Origin: Coleofasciculus sp. FACHB-T130
GTDB lineage: Bacteria > Cyanobacteriota > Cyanobacteriia > Cyanobacteriales > FACHB-T130
DNA: 64,000 nt
Assembly: GCF_014695375.1 (NCBI RefSeq)
Contig: NZ_JACJOG010000022.1
Location: 62,001 to 126,000 of the forward strand
Direction: 5' to 3'
The notes under the pieces were generated by a model, which was given only the letters and a program-made list of their open reading frames with translations, was not told the origin of the DNA and searched no databases. Shown one piece after another: positions 1 to 6,926 of the stretch. How positions within the stretch are numbered: the first letter of the stretch is position 1; every line of letters begins with the position of its first letter. The translations under genes were made by a program, and so were the position numbers.

Positions 1-270
1 AGTCCACCAGCTCACCGTCACCTTCCCCCACTCCGTCAGCAACGCCGGGTGATGCCCTTCCGCTTCCGCCGCTTCGCCCACTTTATTGGTGAACGCTAGC
101 GCCGTCTGAAAATCTGCAAACTTGTAGGTGCGCTTGAGCCGCGATTCTCCCTCCTCTTCCACAATGTTCCAATCTGGAATCTCTGGTTTGAGTTCTGCGA
201 TATCCGCCTCAGTAACGCGCGGCGCATCTTTATGACAGGCAATACACTTTTCTTGTGTCAGATTTGCCAT
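1..270 (-). CDS. 4a-hydroxytetrahydrobiopterin dehydratase (pterin carbinolamine dehydratase), 3' end cut by window
   Basis: The minus strand reads 90 codons from an ATG at 270 to the window edge without a stop. The N-terminus has MANLTQEKCIACHKDAP, and the family's catalytic stretch appears as EAEGHHPALLTEW, with the two adjacent histidines used in dehydration of the 4a-carbinolamine. The family is about 95-110 residues long, so only a few residues are missing. The enzyme recycles pterin cofactor in the cytoplasm; in cyanobacteria without an obvious aromatic amino acid hydroxylase its exact substrate is uncertain. The next gene on the same strand ends at 399, leaving 128 bases between them, so co-transcription is not clear. 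Family assignment is firm; physiological role is inferred. Confidence 0.9.
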   Translation of the reverse strand, partial: MANLTQEKCIACHKDAPRVTEADIAELKPEIPDWNIVEEEGESRLKRTYKFADFQTALAFTNKVGEAAEAEGHHPALLTEWGKVTVSWWT

Positions 271-398
271 ATTTCCCTATTTTCGGCACTTAAGTTGTCC
301 GATTTTACCCAAGTGTCTGTTTTTGCACGTCTGCCGTAATGCGGATTTTGAAGGGAAGGATAGGTGGGTGCGATCGCGCTAAGCCGTCTTTAACCACT

Positions 399-3300
399 TC
401 AGCAAGGCGCTTTAATAGCATTGATGTAAAAAAACTGGTTGGATTCTTCAATGTTGCCAATCACCAGAAAGCCAGCGTTCATAATCTGAGCAAGCAAATC
501 CGACTGTTTCTCTAGCCAGCGGTTTATAGGTTCAGAAATTTTCAATAAACCACCGAACTTAAGCACGCGATAGGCTTCCTTAAGATAATCTGGATAGTTG
601 ATGCCCATTAGAGAAAGAGAAAAGACAGCAACATCAAGTTTTTCGTCTTCTAAGGGAGTGTGAGCAATATCGCAGGCGATCACGGTTTCATTGATGGCAA
701 TGTGATCGAACGAGTAAACCTTGTTCGGCACAGATTCAGCAAGTTTGGCTTCACCGCAACCAAAGTCACCTACAACCCAGTCAGGACGTTTTTCAAGGGA
801 CTTAGCGATCTTTTCGTAGGGGATTTCAGACCAAGTTTTTCGCGCCTCACGGTAGAGTGTGTGATACAAGTACCATTCCTCTGGATTCTGATTTAGTCGT
901 TCATGGGTAGTTTGGCTGTAGGCGCTGTTGAAGCGACTGTTCATCATAGAGAAATCGCCAAACCGACGCAGAGCAATTTGTGTCTCGAATTCTGGCAAGG
1001 GGACTTTTAACTGGGTACGCTCGAAGACGAAAACCCCATCTTTTTCCACCCGCGAAATCCACGCTTGTAGAGCCTCATTTGCCTTCTTTTGCATGGTTTC
1101 GGGTGATGCCAGTTCCCCTCCAGGAATAACCCCATCTATAGCAGCATCAGCGAGAGTTTTTTTCCACTGAATTCGATGCCACCGCATTTTATCCCAAGAC
1201 CAGATATCATCTTTGTACGAGAGAACAACCTGCGGGATGATTACCTCAACTTTCTCGAAGGCTGAGCCTTGTCGGTAGAGTCGTCCAATGAGTTGTTCGT
1301 ACTCGGCGCTAGTCCAAGGCAAACTGACAACAATTAAGCGGTTACAAACATATTGCAGTCCATCAACGCCAGTGCCAACAGGCGCGGTTCCAATTAAGAC
1401 ATCAACATTCTTTTTGATGAACTGCTCTAATTGAAATTGACGTTGTTCGTTATTCTCATTGCCTGTGAATAAGCCAACAGTAAAGCCAGCATTTTGAATG
1501 GCTTGACGCAGAGGTTCAACCAGTTCAGTTACGTAATGGGTGTAAACGAGGGTTCCTTTTCGCAATGCGCCAATAATTGTGTCGATTTTGGCATTGAGTA
1601 AAACCCGTTCTTTATCGAGTAGGCTACCTTGAAATGCTTTTACCAATTGGGGAAGACATGACTCGCCAGGGATTTCAGGACGAGTTGTTTCAATATCCTG
1701 TTTATAGTTCGGTTTGTAGCGAATGCCATAAAGAATTAGCTTTTCGTGCATGGTGATCGCATTCGCAATACTACTAAATGTCTTGAGTTCGCTAAACTCC
1801 ACACCCTTAATCATCTCTAGCAGTGCTTTGGCTTCGTAGAGGTTGTTAATTACAGGTGTGGCACTCATGCCAAGAACACACAAATCGGGGTTTTTCTGGC
1901 TTGCCTCACACAGTAGACCATTGACTACTTGCCGCCGTTTGCTTTCTTCTTTGGGAATGCGCTGTTTAACGTTCTGGATTTCGTCCAAAACGATGAAGTC
2001 AATTTGATGGTTATCGACCAGTTTCCGTGCCATCTTGTCTGAATTTAGCTGCTGGAAGGTTTCAAAGTTCAGAATCAGGTAAGTATGCTTTTCTGGATTA
2101 ACTTGGATATCGCCACGCTCTTTGACGATAACGATACTGTCCGGATAGACGGATGCGATCGCGTCTTTCCACCCTTTGACGGTACTGTTGAAGGCGATAA
2201 TAATTGTCAAACGCGCATCAATCACGCGGCTTGTGAGGATGGCGGATATGGTCTTACCTGCGCCAACACCTGACCAGTTGCCAACTCGTCGTTCTGTGAG
2301 TACGCGATAGGCGGTGAGCTTCTGCATCAGCTTGGGTGGTGCATGGAAGCTGTAGCCAGGGGGAATTGGAAGATTATTTGCTCCGTCGTACTGGCTTAAG
2401 AAGCGGCTGCGGATTTCGTTGAAGTAGGCTCCACCTGTTTCGGTACGGAGGCGATCGAGGTCAAATTTAGGGTCATTATTTAGGCAAGCTTGCCAGAGTT
2501 CGCTGACTCGGTTACAGACAAGAAATTCTAGGGTTTCCTCATCTGAGGTAATTCCTGCATCAACTAAGAGGTCAACTGCTTTGAGTGCTGCAAAGGAGCG
2601 AAGTGTAGGTAGTTGATCAGTCGTTTCTTCCTGGCTAGGAACTACATCGGAGGCTATTTCCTCATCATTGCTAAGTTCTTCGTTATCAACTGCGGCGTTT
2701 TGCTCTTCAATTCCAGCAACAAGCTTCTCAAAATCAGCTTCAGGATTAGGTGAGGAGCATAAGTTTTGAATGCTCTTGATGAGGTGAGCATTGCTGTTTC
2801 TTCTGTCGCTCAGTGAGCAATTAACCATGCCATTCTGGCGCATGATAGCGTAAAGTTCCGCAGGTTGAAGCTGTGGCAGAATAGGTTCAATGCTACGTAG
2901 GAAACTCAGAACACCATTTCGGTTCCATACGTTAAGGACGCCTAGCCAATCACCCCAACCTATCCAACCTTTGGTTTTATAAATTTGGTTTGGATTAAAA
3001 GGAATATCACTAGGTCTGGCATCACTTTTAGCCCATGCTTGCCATTTAGCTGTGCTTTTCAATCCCAAACTGCGAACGTAGTCACGAGCTTCCTCAAAAA
3101 GTCGATAAGACTGCTTTTGAGAGGCAATTGTCCCAGTTCCTAACCAATCTCCCCAGTCAACCCAACCCTTGTTTTTATAAGTCCTATCAGGATTTGCCGG
3201 AATATCATCTGGTTTGGCATTGCTCTTAACCCAGGTTCGCCATTTACTCGCACTCTTTAAGCCCAAACTACGAACGTAATCACGGGCTTGCTCAAACGGT

Positions 3301-3734
3301 CGATAGATTAAGTTAAAGTTAGCGATGGTTCCAGTTCCTAACCAGTCTCCCCAGTTAACCCAGCCTTGATTTTGGTAGACTTCGTTTGGATATATCGGAA
3401 TTTCATTTAACTTGGCGTTGCTTTTAGCCCAGAGATGCCATTCAGAGCTGCTCTTTAATCCCAGACTGCGGACAAAATTACGAGCTACATCAAAAGGTCG
3501 ATAAATTCGATTCTGATTAGTTGCAGCTCCTGTTCCTAACCAATGACCCCAATTAACCCAACCGTTGTTTCTATATATTTCATTAGGATGTGCCGGAACG
3601 TCATCCGGTTTAGCATTATTCTTGAGCCAATTTCGCCATTCAGCAACACTCTTCAATTCAAGGCTGAGGGCAAAAGTGTGGGCTTCCTCAAAAGGTCGCC
3701 AGTTAGCTCGGAGTTTTTTCTTAGCGTATCTCAT
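399..3734 (-). CDS. Four integrase-type repeats + SF2/SNF2-like helicase + RRP8-like methyltransferase fusion
   Basis: A 1111-residue protein in three parts. Residues 12-275 are four tandem repeats of exactly 66 residues, with the pattern YRPFE.AR..VRSLGLKS, then W..W.KS, IP..P, Y...GW..WGDWLGTG. This matches the 'phage-integrase repeat unit' family as I know it. Residues about 460-860 are an SF2 helicase: Walker A GVGAGKT (489-495), DEIQ (584-587), SAT (624-626) and motif VI LIGRLYRQG (815-823), closest in style to SNF2-like enzymes. Residues about 934-1111 match eukaryotic RRP8, the nucleolar rRNA m1A methyltransferase. They have the RRP8-type leader (NPEEWYLYHTLYREARKTW), the SAM site GDFGCGEAKLA (989-999), and CDIAHTPLED followed by VAVFSLSLMG. 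An acidic linker lies at 350-375. The start at 3734 is an ATG 20 bases after the partner gene's stop, so the two are probably co-transcribed. Domain calls are from motifs; function is unknown. A defence or mobile-element role is inference. Confidence 0.85.
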   Translation of the reverse strand: MRYAKKKLRANWRPFEEAHTFALSLELKSVAEWRNWLKNNAKPDDVPAHPNEIYRNNGWVNWGHWLGTGAATNQNRIYRPFDVARNFVRSLGLKSSSEWHLWAKSNAKLNEIPIYPNEVYQNQGWVNWGDWLGTGTIANFNLIYRPFEQARDYVRSLGLKSASKWRTWVKSNAKPDDIPANPDRTYKNKGWVDWGDWLGTGTIASQKQSYRLFEEARDYVRSLGLKSTAKWQAWAKSDARPSDIPFNPNQIYKTKGWIGWGDWLGVLNVWNRNGVLSFLRSIEPILPQLQPAELYAIMRQNGMVNCSLSDRRNSNAHLIKSIQNLCSSPNPEADFEKLVAGIEEQNAAVDNEELSNDEEIASDVVPSQEETTDQLPTLRSFAALKAVDLLVDAGITSDEETLEFLVCNRVSELWQACLNNDPKFDLDRLRTETGGAYFNEIRSRFLSQYDGANNLPIPPGYSFHAPPKLMQKLTAYRVLTERRVGNWSGVGAGKTISAILTSRVIDARLTIIIAFNSTVKGWKDAIASVYPDSIVIVKERGDIQVNPEKHTYLILNFETFQQLNSDKMARKLVDNHQIDFIVLDEIQNVKQRIPKEESKRRQVVNGLLCEASQKNPDLCVLGMSATPVINNLYEAKALLEMIKGVEFSELKTFSSIANAITMHEKLILYGIRYKPNYKQDIETTRPEIPGESCLPQLVKAFQGSLLDKERVLLNAKIDTIIGALRKGTLVYTHYVTELVEPLRQAIQNAGFTVGLFTGNENNEQRQFQLEQFIKKNVDVLIGTAPVGTGVDGLQYVCNRLIVVSLPWTSAEYEQLIGRLYRQGSAFEKVEVIIPQVVLSYKDDIWSWDKMRWHRIQWKKTLADAAIDGVIPGGELASPETMQKKANEALQAWISRVEKDGVFVFERTQLKVPLPEFETQIALRRFGDFSMMNSRFNSAYSQTTHERLNQNPEEWYLYHTLYREARKTWSEIPYEKIAKSLEKRPDWVVGDFGCGEAKLAESVPNKVYSFDHIAINETVIACDIAHTPLEDEKLDVAVFSLSLMGINYPDYLKEAYRVLKFGGLLKISEPINRWLEKQSDLLAQIMNAGFLVIGNIEESNQFFYINAIKAPC
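2910..3701 (-). repeat. Array of four 198-bp coding repeats (66-residue units)
   Basis: These four in-frame units encode residues 12-77, 78-143, 144-209 and 210-275 of the fusion protein. Units 2, 3 and 4 are closest to one another; unit 1 is the most diverged (it has SLELKS for SLGLKS and GHW for GDW). The constant period and the diverged DNA indicate duplication followed by drift. In other proteins these units sit N-terminal to tyrosine recombinases, so they may serve as a DNA- or protein-binding module. Confidence 0.85.
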
Positions 3735-3754
3735 TCTATGGGTATGTCCCTTGC

Positions 3755-4171
3755 CTAAAAACCTTCTGGCAGTGGATACATTGATTCATATTCTTCTAAA
3801 TTAAGTAACCTATATTTTCCTCTATGAAGAGACTGGTATACTTCAATAGCTTTATTGGAAACAGATGAGCTTTCTGGTCGCGCAATAACGTAACCTTGAT
3901 GGCAACTTATTATCATGACTATAAACATCCCAATTGAACTAGCGAGTTGACCGTTCCTGATTTCAATTCTTTGACAAACTTGGAGGCTGCTGTTAAAGTC
4001 GGCAACTTTAAGATAAAGGCGTGGTGATTTGTGCGGCTCTATTGGTGTTAACGGAAGAGCTAAATGTATTTCTGTCATGACAAGTTTGGGCGTAGTTCCA
4101 GTTATTGGTACAAATATACTGTCTAAGAATAAGGACTGCAACTTAGCTCGTGATGTCATCTCATCTGGCAT
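3755..4171 (-). CDS. Hypothetical protein, 138 aa, upstream partner of the helicase-methyltransferase gene
   Basis: An ORF from ATG 4171, ending 20 bases before the helicase fusion's start on the same strand, so the two form a likely operon. I do not recognise a family. The sequence starts MPDEMTSRAKLQSLF, has a central stretch rich in beta-type residues (LYLKVADFNSSLQVCQRIEIRNGQ), a hydrophobic run SIGMFIVMIISCHQGYVIA near residues 82-100 that is too interrupted to be a confident membrane segment, and ends YESMYPLPEGF. An alternative start is Met5 (4159). There is no clear Shine-Dalgarno sequence. It could be a specificity, inhibitor or assembly partner of the downstream enzyme; that is inference from spacing only. 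Confidence 0.6.
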   Translation of the reverse strand: MPDEMTSRAKLQSLFLDSIFVPITGTTPKLVMTEIHLALPLTPIEPHKSPRLYLKVADFNSSLQVCQRIEIRNGQLASSIGMFIVMIISCHQGYVIARPESSSVSNKAIEVYQSLHRGKYRLLNLEEYESMYPLPEGF

Positions 4172-4271
4172 ATTTCAGGTGATTGACATCCGCCTCAGCT
4201 TCTCCTAAAACACTATTCAGTTATACTGACCGCTCCCACTCCTTCAATAAATAACTGGTTTGTGATACTTA

Positions 4272-4312
4272 GCGCGATCTCATTCTTCCAAACACAACAA
4301 GCGCGATCGCAT
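4272..4312. repeat. Paired-HIP1 repeat, copy A
   Basis: 41 bases carrying one degenerate HIP1 site (GCGATCTC) and one perfect HIP1 site (GCGATCGC) about 29 bases apart. It matches 5128-5168 at 35 of 41 positions by my count. The two copies flank the small-protein/HNH cassette at 4387-5120. Confidence 0.55.
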
Positions 4313-4386
4313 CTCCCAGCCTCGCCTCCAATTAACAAAGCTCACCGCTAGCTATAATCGAACCATCAAAGTGTTTTTGAATCCAA

Positions 4387-4665
4387 ATGACAATACCTCT
4401 TCCTCCACAACTTCGTAGCCTACCAAATAGCCTGCCAGTAGAAGGTGCTGTCCGAATCGAACTGGAAGAAGGAGTACCTATTTTTCGGGCTTCAAGTTTT
4501 GTGCAAACTCGAATAGAAGAGTTACTGTCCAAACAACAAGATTCCCTTCTTAGTACAGCAGAAGAACAAGAACTTGATAGCTACGAAGAAATTGATGATT
4601 ATCTAAGTTTTCTTAATCGTACTGTTCGGAATCTTTTTCTAGTTCAAAATCAAGGAAATCTATAA
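4387..4665 (+). CDS. Small antitoxin-like protein preceding an HNH nuclease
   Basis: 92 residues. The C-terminal half has VQTRIEELLSKQQ, then LSTAEEQELDSYEEIDDYLS, then FLNRTVRNL. This is the helical 'x-ARIxxLLxKxxxxxLTxxExxELxxYExxDxxLxLLKxRx' pattern of small cyanobacterial proteins that precede HNH or PIN nucleases. The N-terminal half (PVEGAVRIELEEGVPIFRAS) looks like a short beta segment. It ends 2 bases before the HNH gene's TTG codon, a spacing that suggests translational coupling. A role as antitoxin or immunity partner of the nuclease is inferred from context and the pattern, not demonstrated. Confidence 0.65.
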   Translation: MTIPLPPQLRSLPNSLPVEGAVRIELEEGVPIFRASSFVQTRIEELLSKQQDSLLSTAEEQELDSYEEIDDYLSFLNRTVRNLFLVQNQGNL

Positions 4666-4667
4666 AG

Positions 4668-5120
4668 TTGCCTCCTCATCGTAAGATAAGCGAAGTTGTT
4701 CGGCAGCAGGTACGTCAGCGAGCCAGGAGTTTGTGCGAGTATTGTCACGCATCAGAACAATGGCAATACGTGCAATTCACAGTAGATCATGTAATTCCAA
4801 TTGCTCAAGGCGGAGCGGATACTATTGAAAACTTGGCTTTAGCTTGTTTTCATTGCAATCGAAGAAAAGCCGATAAAATAACAGCGATAGATCCTCAGTT
4901 TGATCTACAAGTTCTACTGTTTAACCCCAAACAAGATATTTGGAAGGATCATTTCATTTGGTCTGCTGATGTACTCTCAATCGTTGGTATAACACCCACT
5001 GGCAGGGCTACAGTCGTTGCATTAGGATTAAATCGCGAATGGGTTATAAATATTCGTGCCGCCGATCGAGCAATCGGGCGGCATCCACCAATAGGCGATC
5101 CAATTCAGCAAGCCGAGTAA
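4668..5120 (+). CDS. HNH endonuclease
   Basis: 150 residues. The zinc-binding and catalytic HNH module is complete: CEYCHA (first Cys pair), FTVDHVIPIAQGGADT (general-base His), ENLALACFHCNRRKADK (Asn and second Cys pair). The C-terminal 70 residues (VLLFNPKQDIWKDHFIW, TGRATVVALGLNR) are typical of the cyanobacterial HNH subgroup that is paired with a small upstream protein. The start is a TTG at 4668, 2 bases after the upstream stop; no ATG fits the domain boundary. DNA is the expected substrate. Whether it acts as a toxin, a homing-type nuclease or a phage-defence effector cannot be told from the sequence. Confidence 0.88.
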   Translation: MPPHRKISEVVRQQVRQRARSLCEYCHASEQWQYVQFTVDHVIPIAQGGADTIENLALACFHCNRRKADKITAIDPQFDLQVLLFNPKQDIWKDHFIWSADVLSIVGITPTGRATVVALGLNREWVINIRAADRAIGRHPPIGDPIQQAE

Positions 5121-5127
5121 ATGATAA

Positions 5128-5168
5128 ACGCGATCGCATTCTTCCCAACATAATGAGCGCGATCGCAT
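5128..5168. repeat. Paired-HIP1 repeat, copy B
   Basis: 41 bases with two perfect HIP1 octamers, 35/41 identical to 4272-4312. It begins 7 bases after the HNH stop codon, so copies A and B bracket the HNH cassette. Confidence 0.55.
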
Positions 5169-5201
5169 TCTTCTAATTTTTTCTCTAATTCCTTGATACC
5201 T

Positions 5202-5561
5202 TTAGATCGCAAACCCCAAAACCACATTTAAACTAAAGCGAATCTGTTCCCAATATTCTTCCTCCAGCACACCCACTAAACCCAAAACGCGACGATGATC
5301 GACAGCACGAATTTGCCCGACATCAATAAAATGGTCTTGGTCTAATCCATTGGAGGGTGTTGCTTTGACATTTACAACGTAGGGGGCTTCCTTCTTTCCC
5401 GGTCGAAACGGCATCACAATTGTCAGAAGCCCATATTGGTTCATAATGTCATTTTGCACAATCAAGCAAGCGCGGGTTTTTTGCGCCTCAGCCCCTACGG
5501 TTGGATCGAGTGTGACCCAACGGATTTCTCCCCGCCGATAAGTTAAATTACTCGCTGGCAT
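5202..5561 (-). CDS. MazF/PemK-family endoribonuclease toxin
   Basis: 119 residues. The start YRRGEIRWVTLDPTVGAEAQKTRACLIVQND matches the PemK/MazF signature: RGEIxW near the N-terminus, then a G...K.R..LIVQ core in which the Arg of 'KTR' is part of the active site. The family cleaves mRNA, generally site-specifically. The gene overlaps the upstream antitoxin by 14 bases, the usual toxin-antitoxin arrangement. The middle is normal (HFIDVGQIRAVDHRRV). I see no truncation or frameshift. Confidence 0.88.
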   Translation of the reverse strand: MPASNLTYRRGEIRWVTLDPTVGAEAQKTRACLIVQNDIMNQYGLLTIVMPFRPGKKEAPYVVNVKATPSNGLDQDHFIDVGQIRAVDHRRVLGLVGVLEEEYWEQIRFSLNVVLGFAI

Positions 5562-5778
5562 TCATGCCATCCCCAGCGACACTATCCCAAGCTGCAATTT
5601 CAGCTTGGTACTCTGGATCTTTAGCATCCTGTTGGAGGGCAGTGATCATTTGTGCTTCCAGAATACGGCGGCGGTGTTCTGCCAGCAGTTCGTTAATATA
5701 GGCGCTGCGGTTGCCTTTTGCCTGCAAATCTACAAATCGTAGGATGTCATCTTCTAAAGAGATTGTGACTTTTTGCAT
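5548..5778 (-). CDS. Ribbon-helix-helix-type antitoxin of the MazF pair
   Basis: 76 residues from ATG 5778: MQKVTISLEDDILRFVDLQA, then GNRSAYINELLAEHRR. The short beta strand followed by two helices is the ribbon-helix-helix DNA-binding pattern. The acidic C-terminus (KDPEYQAEIAAWDS) is the kind of extension that wraps a MazF dimer. The frame is open further upstream to a TTG at 5817, but the RHH fold begins at the Met of 5778, so I chose that. The antitoxin-first order and the 14-base overlap suggest autoregulation of the pair. Confidence 0.82.
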   Translation of the reverse strand: MQKVTISLEDDILRFVDLQAKGNRSAYINELLAEHRRRILEAQMITALQQDAKDPEYQAEIAAWDSVAGDGMNASE

Positions 5779-5907
5779 TAGTATGACTTCTGGGTATGGT
5801 AATTTTATCATACTCAAAATTCTCCCAGTTCATTTCAGGCATCGTGTGTGAAGCGAACAAATTAAATCCAGTAAATCGCACTCTTCGTGAATACAAAGCG
5901 CGAGCGC

Positions 5908-6261
5908 TTATGTTCGCCACTGGTTCAGCCAGCGTACTTGCCCGATCCACTCAGATGCGTGTGTCTCTGACAGCAGGCGATCTAGAGCAGCAATTAAATC
6001 CGAGAGTGTCCAACTGCTTTGAGCCGCCAGGATAATGCCGCCATGTTGGGGGTATTCGGCTAAAATCAAAAAATCGCGGATGTTAAAGGTAAAGATACAC
6101 CGTCCTTGTGCCGTAGCCCCTAATAACTGAGCCTCATCGCTGGCATCTAAAGGCATCCAATCAGTTGGTGTTCGGGTGACATCGTGACCGCGAGAAATTA
6201 AGGCTTGATGTAGGGCTTTAATAGATGTATCGGCATCAAGGTGCAACAGCGGTTTAGACAT
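5908..6261 (-). CDS. DUF5615 PIN-like toxin
   Basis: 117 residues from ATG 6261. The start MSKPLLHLDADTSIKALHQALISRGHDV has the early Asp and the 'L...GHDV' pattern of the PIN-like DUF5615 family. The second acidic site is DASDEAQLLGATAQGRCIFTFN, followed by RDFLILA. PIN-like enzymes are metal-dependent nucleases. The start overlaps the DUF433 gene's stop by 8 bases. An upstream TTG at 6273 is possible but the fold begins at 6261. The DUF433/DUF5615 pairing is a recurrent putative toxin-antitoxin system in cyanobacteria; activity here is inferred. Confidence 0.82.
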   Translation of the reverse strand: MSKPLLHLDADTSIKALHQALISRGHDVTRTPTDWMPLDASDEAQLLGATAQGRCIFTFNIRDFLILAEYPQHGGIILAAQSSWTLSDLIAALDRLLSETHASEWIGQVRWLNQWRT

Positions 6262-6652
6262 TTGCCGCTTCAAGAGTTTCTTCAGATGCGATCGCCATCT
6301 CTATTTCCGCCGCGTGCGCTCCAAAGTAAGCTAGAGCCTGCTTCACCTGAGCCTCACTCAACCCATACTCAGCAGAAATTTCCTTCGGGGATAAACCCCA
6401 AAGTTTCGCAGCAACTACCACTGTCTGCACGCGCAAGCCAGTCCCGCGCAGAAAAGGCATTGGCTGACCGCTAGCGCCGCGACGGTATGTAATTTCAGGA
6501 AATGCCGGATCGTCGAGTTGCTGGCTTAGCGCCCCTACCTTCTCTGCCACAGCCCACAAAATGAATTGATTTAGCGAAACACCTTGGGAAGCTGCATATT
6601 TTTCGGCATCTTGCTTTAACTGAGTTGGTAAGTTCAAGGAGTAACGTGCCAT
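6254..6652 (-). CDS. DUF433 antitoxin with N-terminal RHH-like helix segment
   Basis: 132 residues from ATG 6652, preceded by AGGAAGAA at ribosome-binding distance. Residues 1-35 (MARYSLNLPTQLKQDAEKY) are like HicB/RHH-type DNA-binding N-termini. The second half is DUF433: ITYRRGASGQPMPFLRGTGL, RVQTVVVAAKLWGLSPKEI and EYGLSEAQVKQALAYF, which form a small winged-helix-like domain. It is the first gene of the pair with the DUF5615 nuclease and so is the probable antitoxin and autorepressor. Confidence 0.82.
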   Translation of the reverse strand: MARYSLNLPTQLKQDAEKYAASQGVSLNQFILWAVAEKVGALSQQLDDPAFPEITYRRGASGQPMPFLRGTGLRVQTVVVAAKLWGLSPKEISAEYGLSEAQVKQALAYFGAHAAEIEMAIASEETLEAANV

Positions 6653-6769
6653 TGATTCTTCCTCAGCGTGCCAATATTATAACACATCATATATTACGTC
6701 GTATGATATGTCATTTAATCCACAAGCGTCGTCAAGACAACTGTTTGGCTATCCTAATTTGTATCGGCA

Positions 6770-6811
6770 CACGATCGCATCCTCGCTCCGTCACAGCCAA
6801 AGCGATCGCAT
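6770..6811. repeat. Paired-HIP1 repeat, degenerate copy C
   Basis: Two CGATCGCAT cores separated by about 24 bases lie between the DUF433 antitoxin and the peptidase gene. The spacing and the 'ATTCTCCCC' context resemble copies A and B, but the central segment is not alignable, so this is a weaker member. Confidence 0.35.
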
Positions 6812-6926
6812 TCTCCCCAGCAAAAGAAACGCCATCGCGCTTTATCGGGTCGGTTAACCATACTGGGGGATTCGCGAGTTCTATGAGCAAAGTAAGAATA
6901 AGGAGATCGAGTAGTAAGAGGTAAAA

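Noticed and set aside
2910-3701. The direct repeats as a CRISPR array or satellite
   Set aside because: The period is 198 bp with no spacers, and the frame stays open, giving 66-residue protein repeats.
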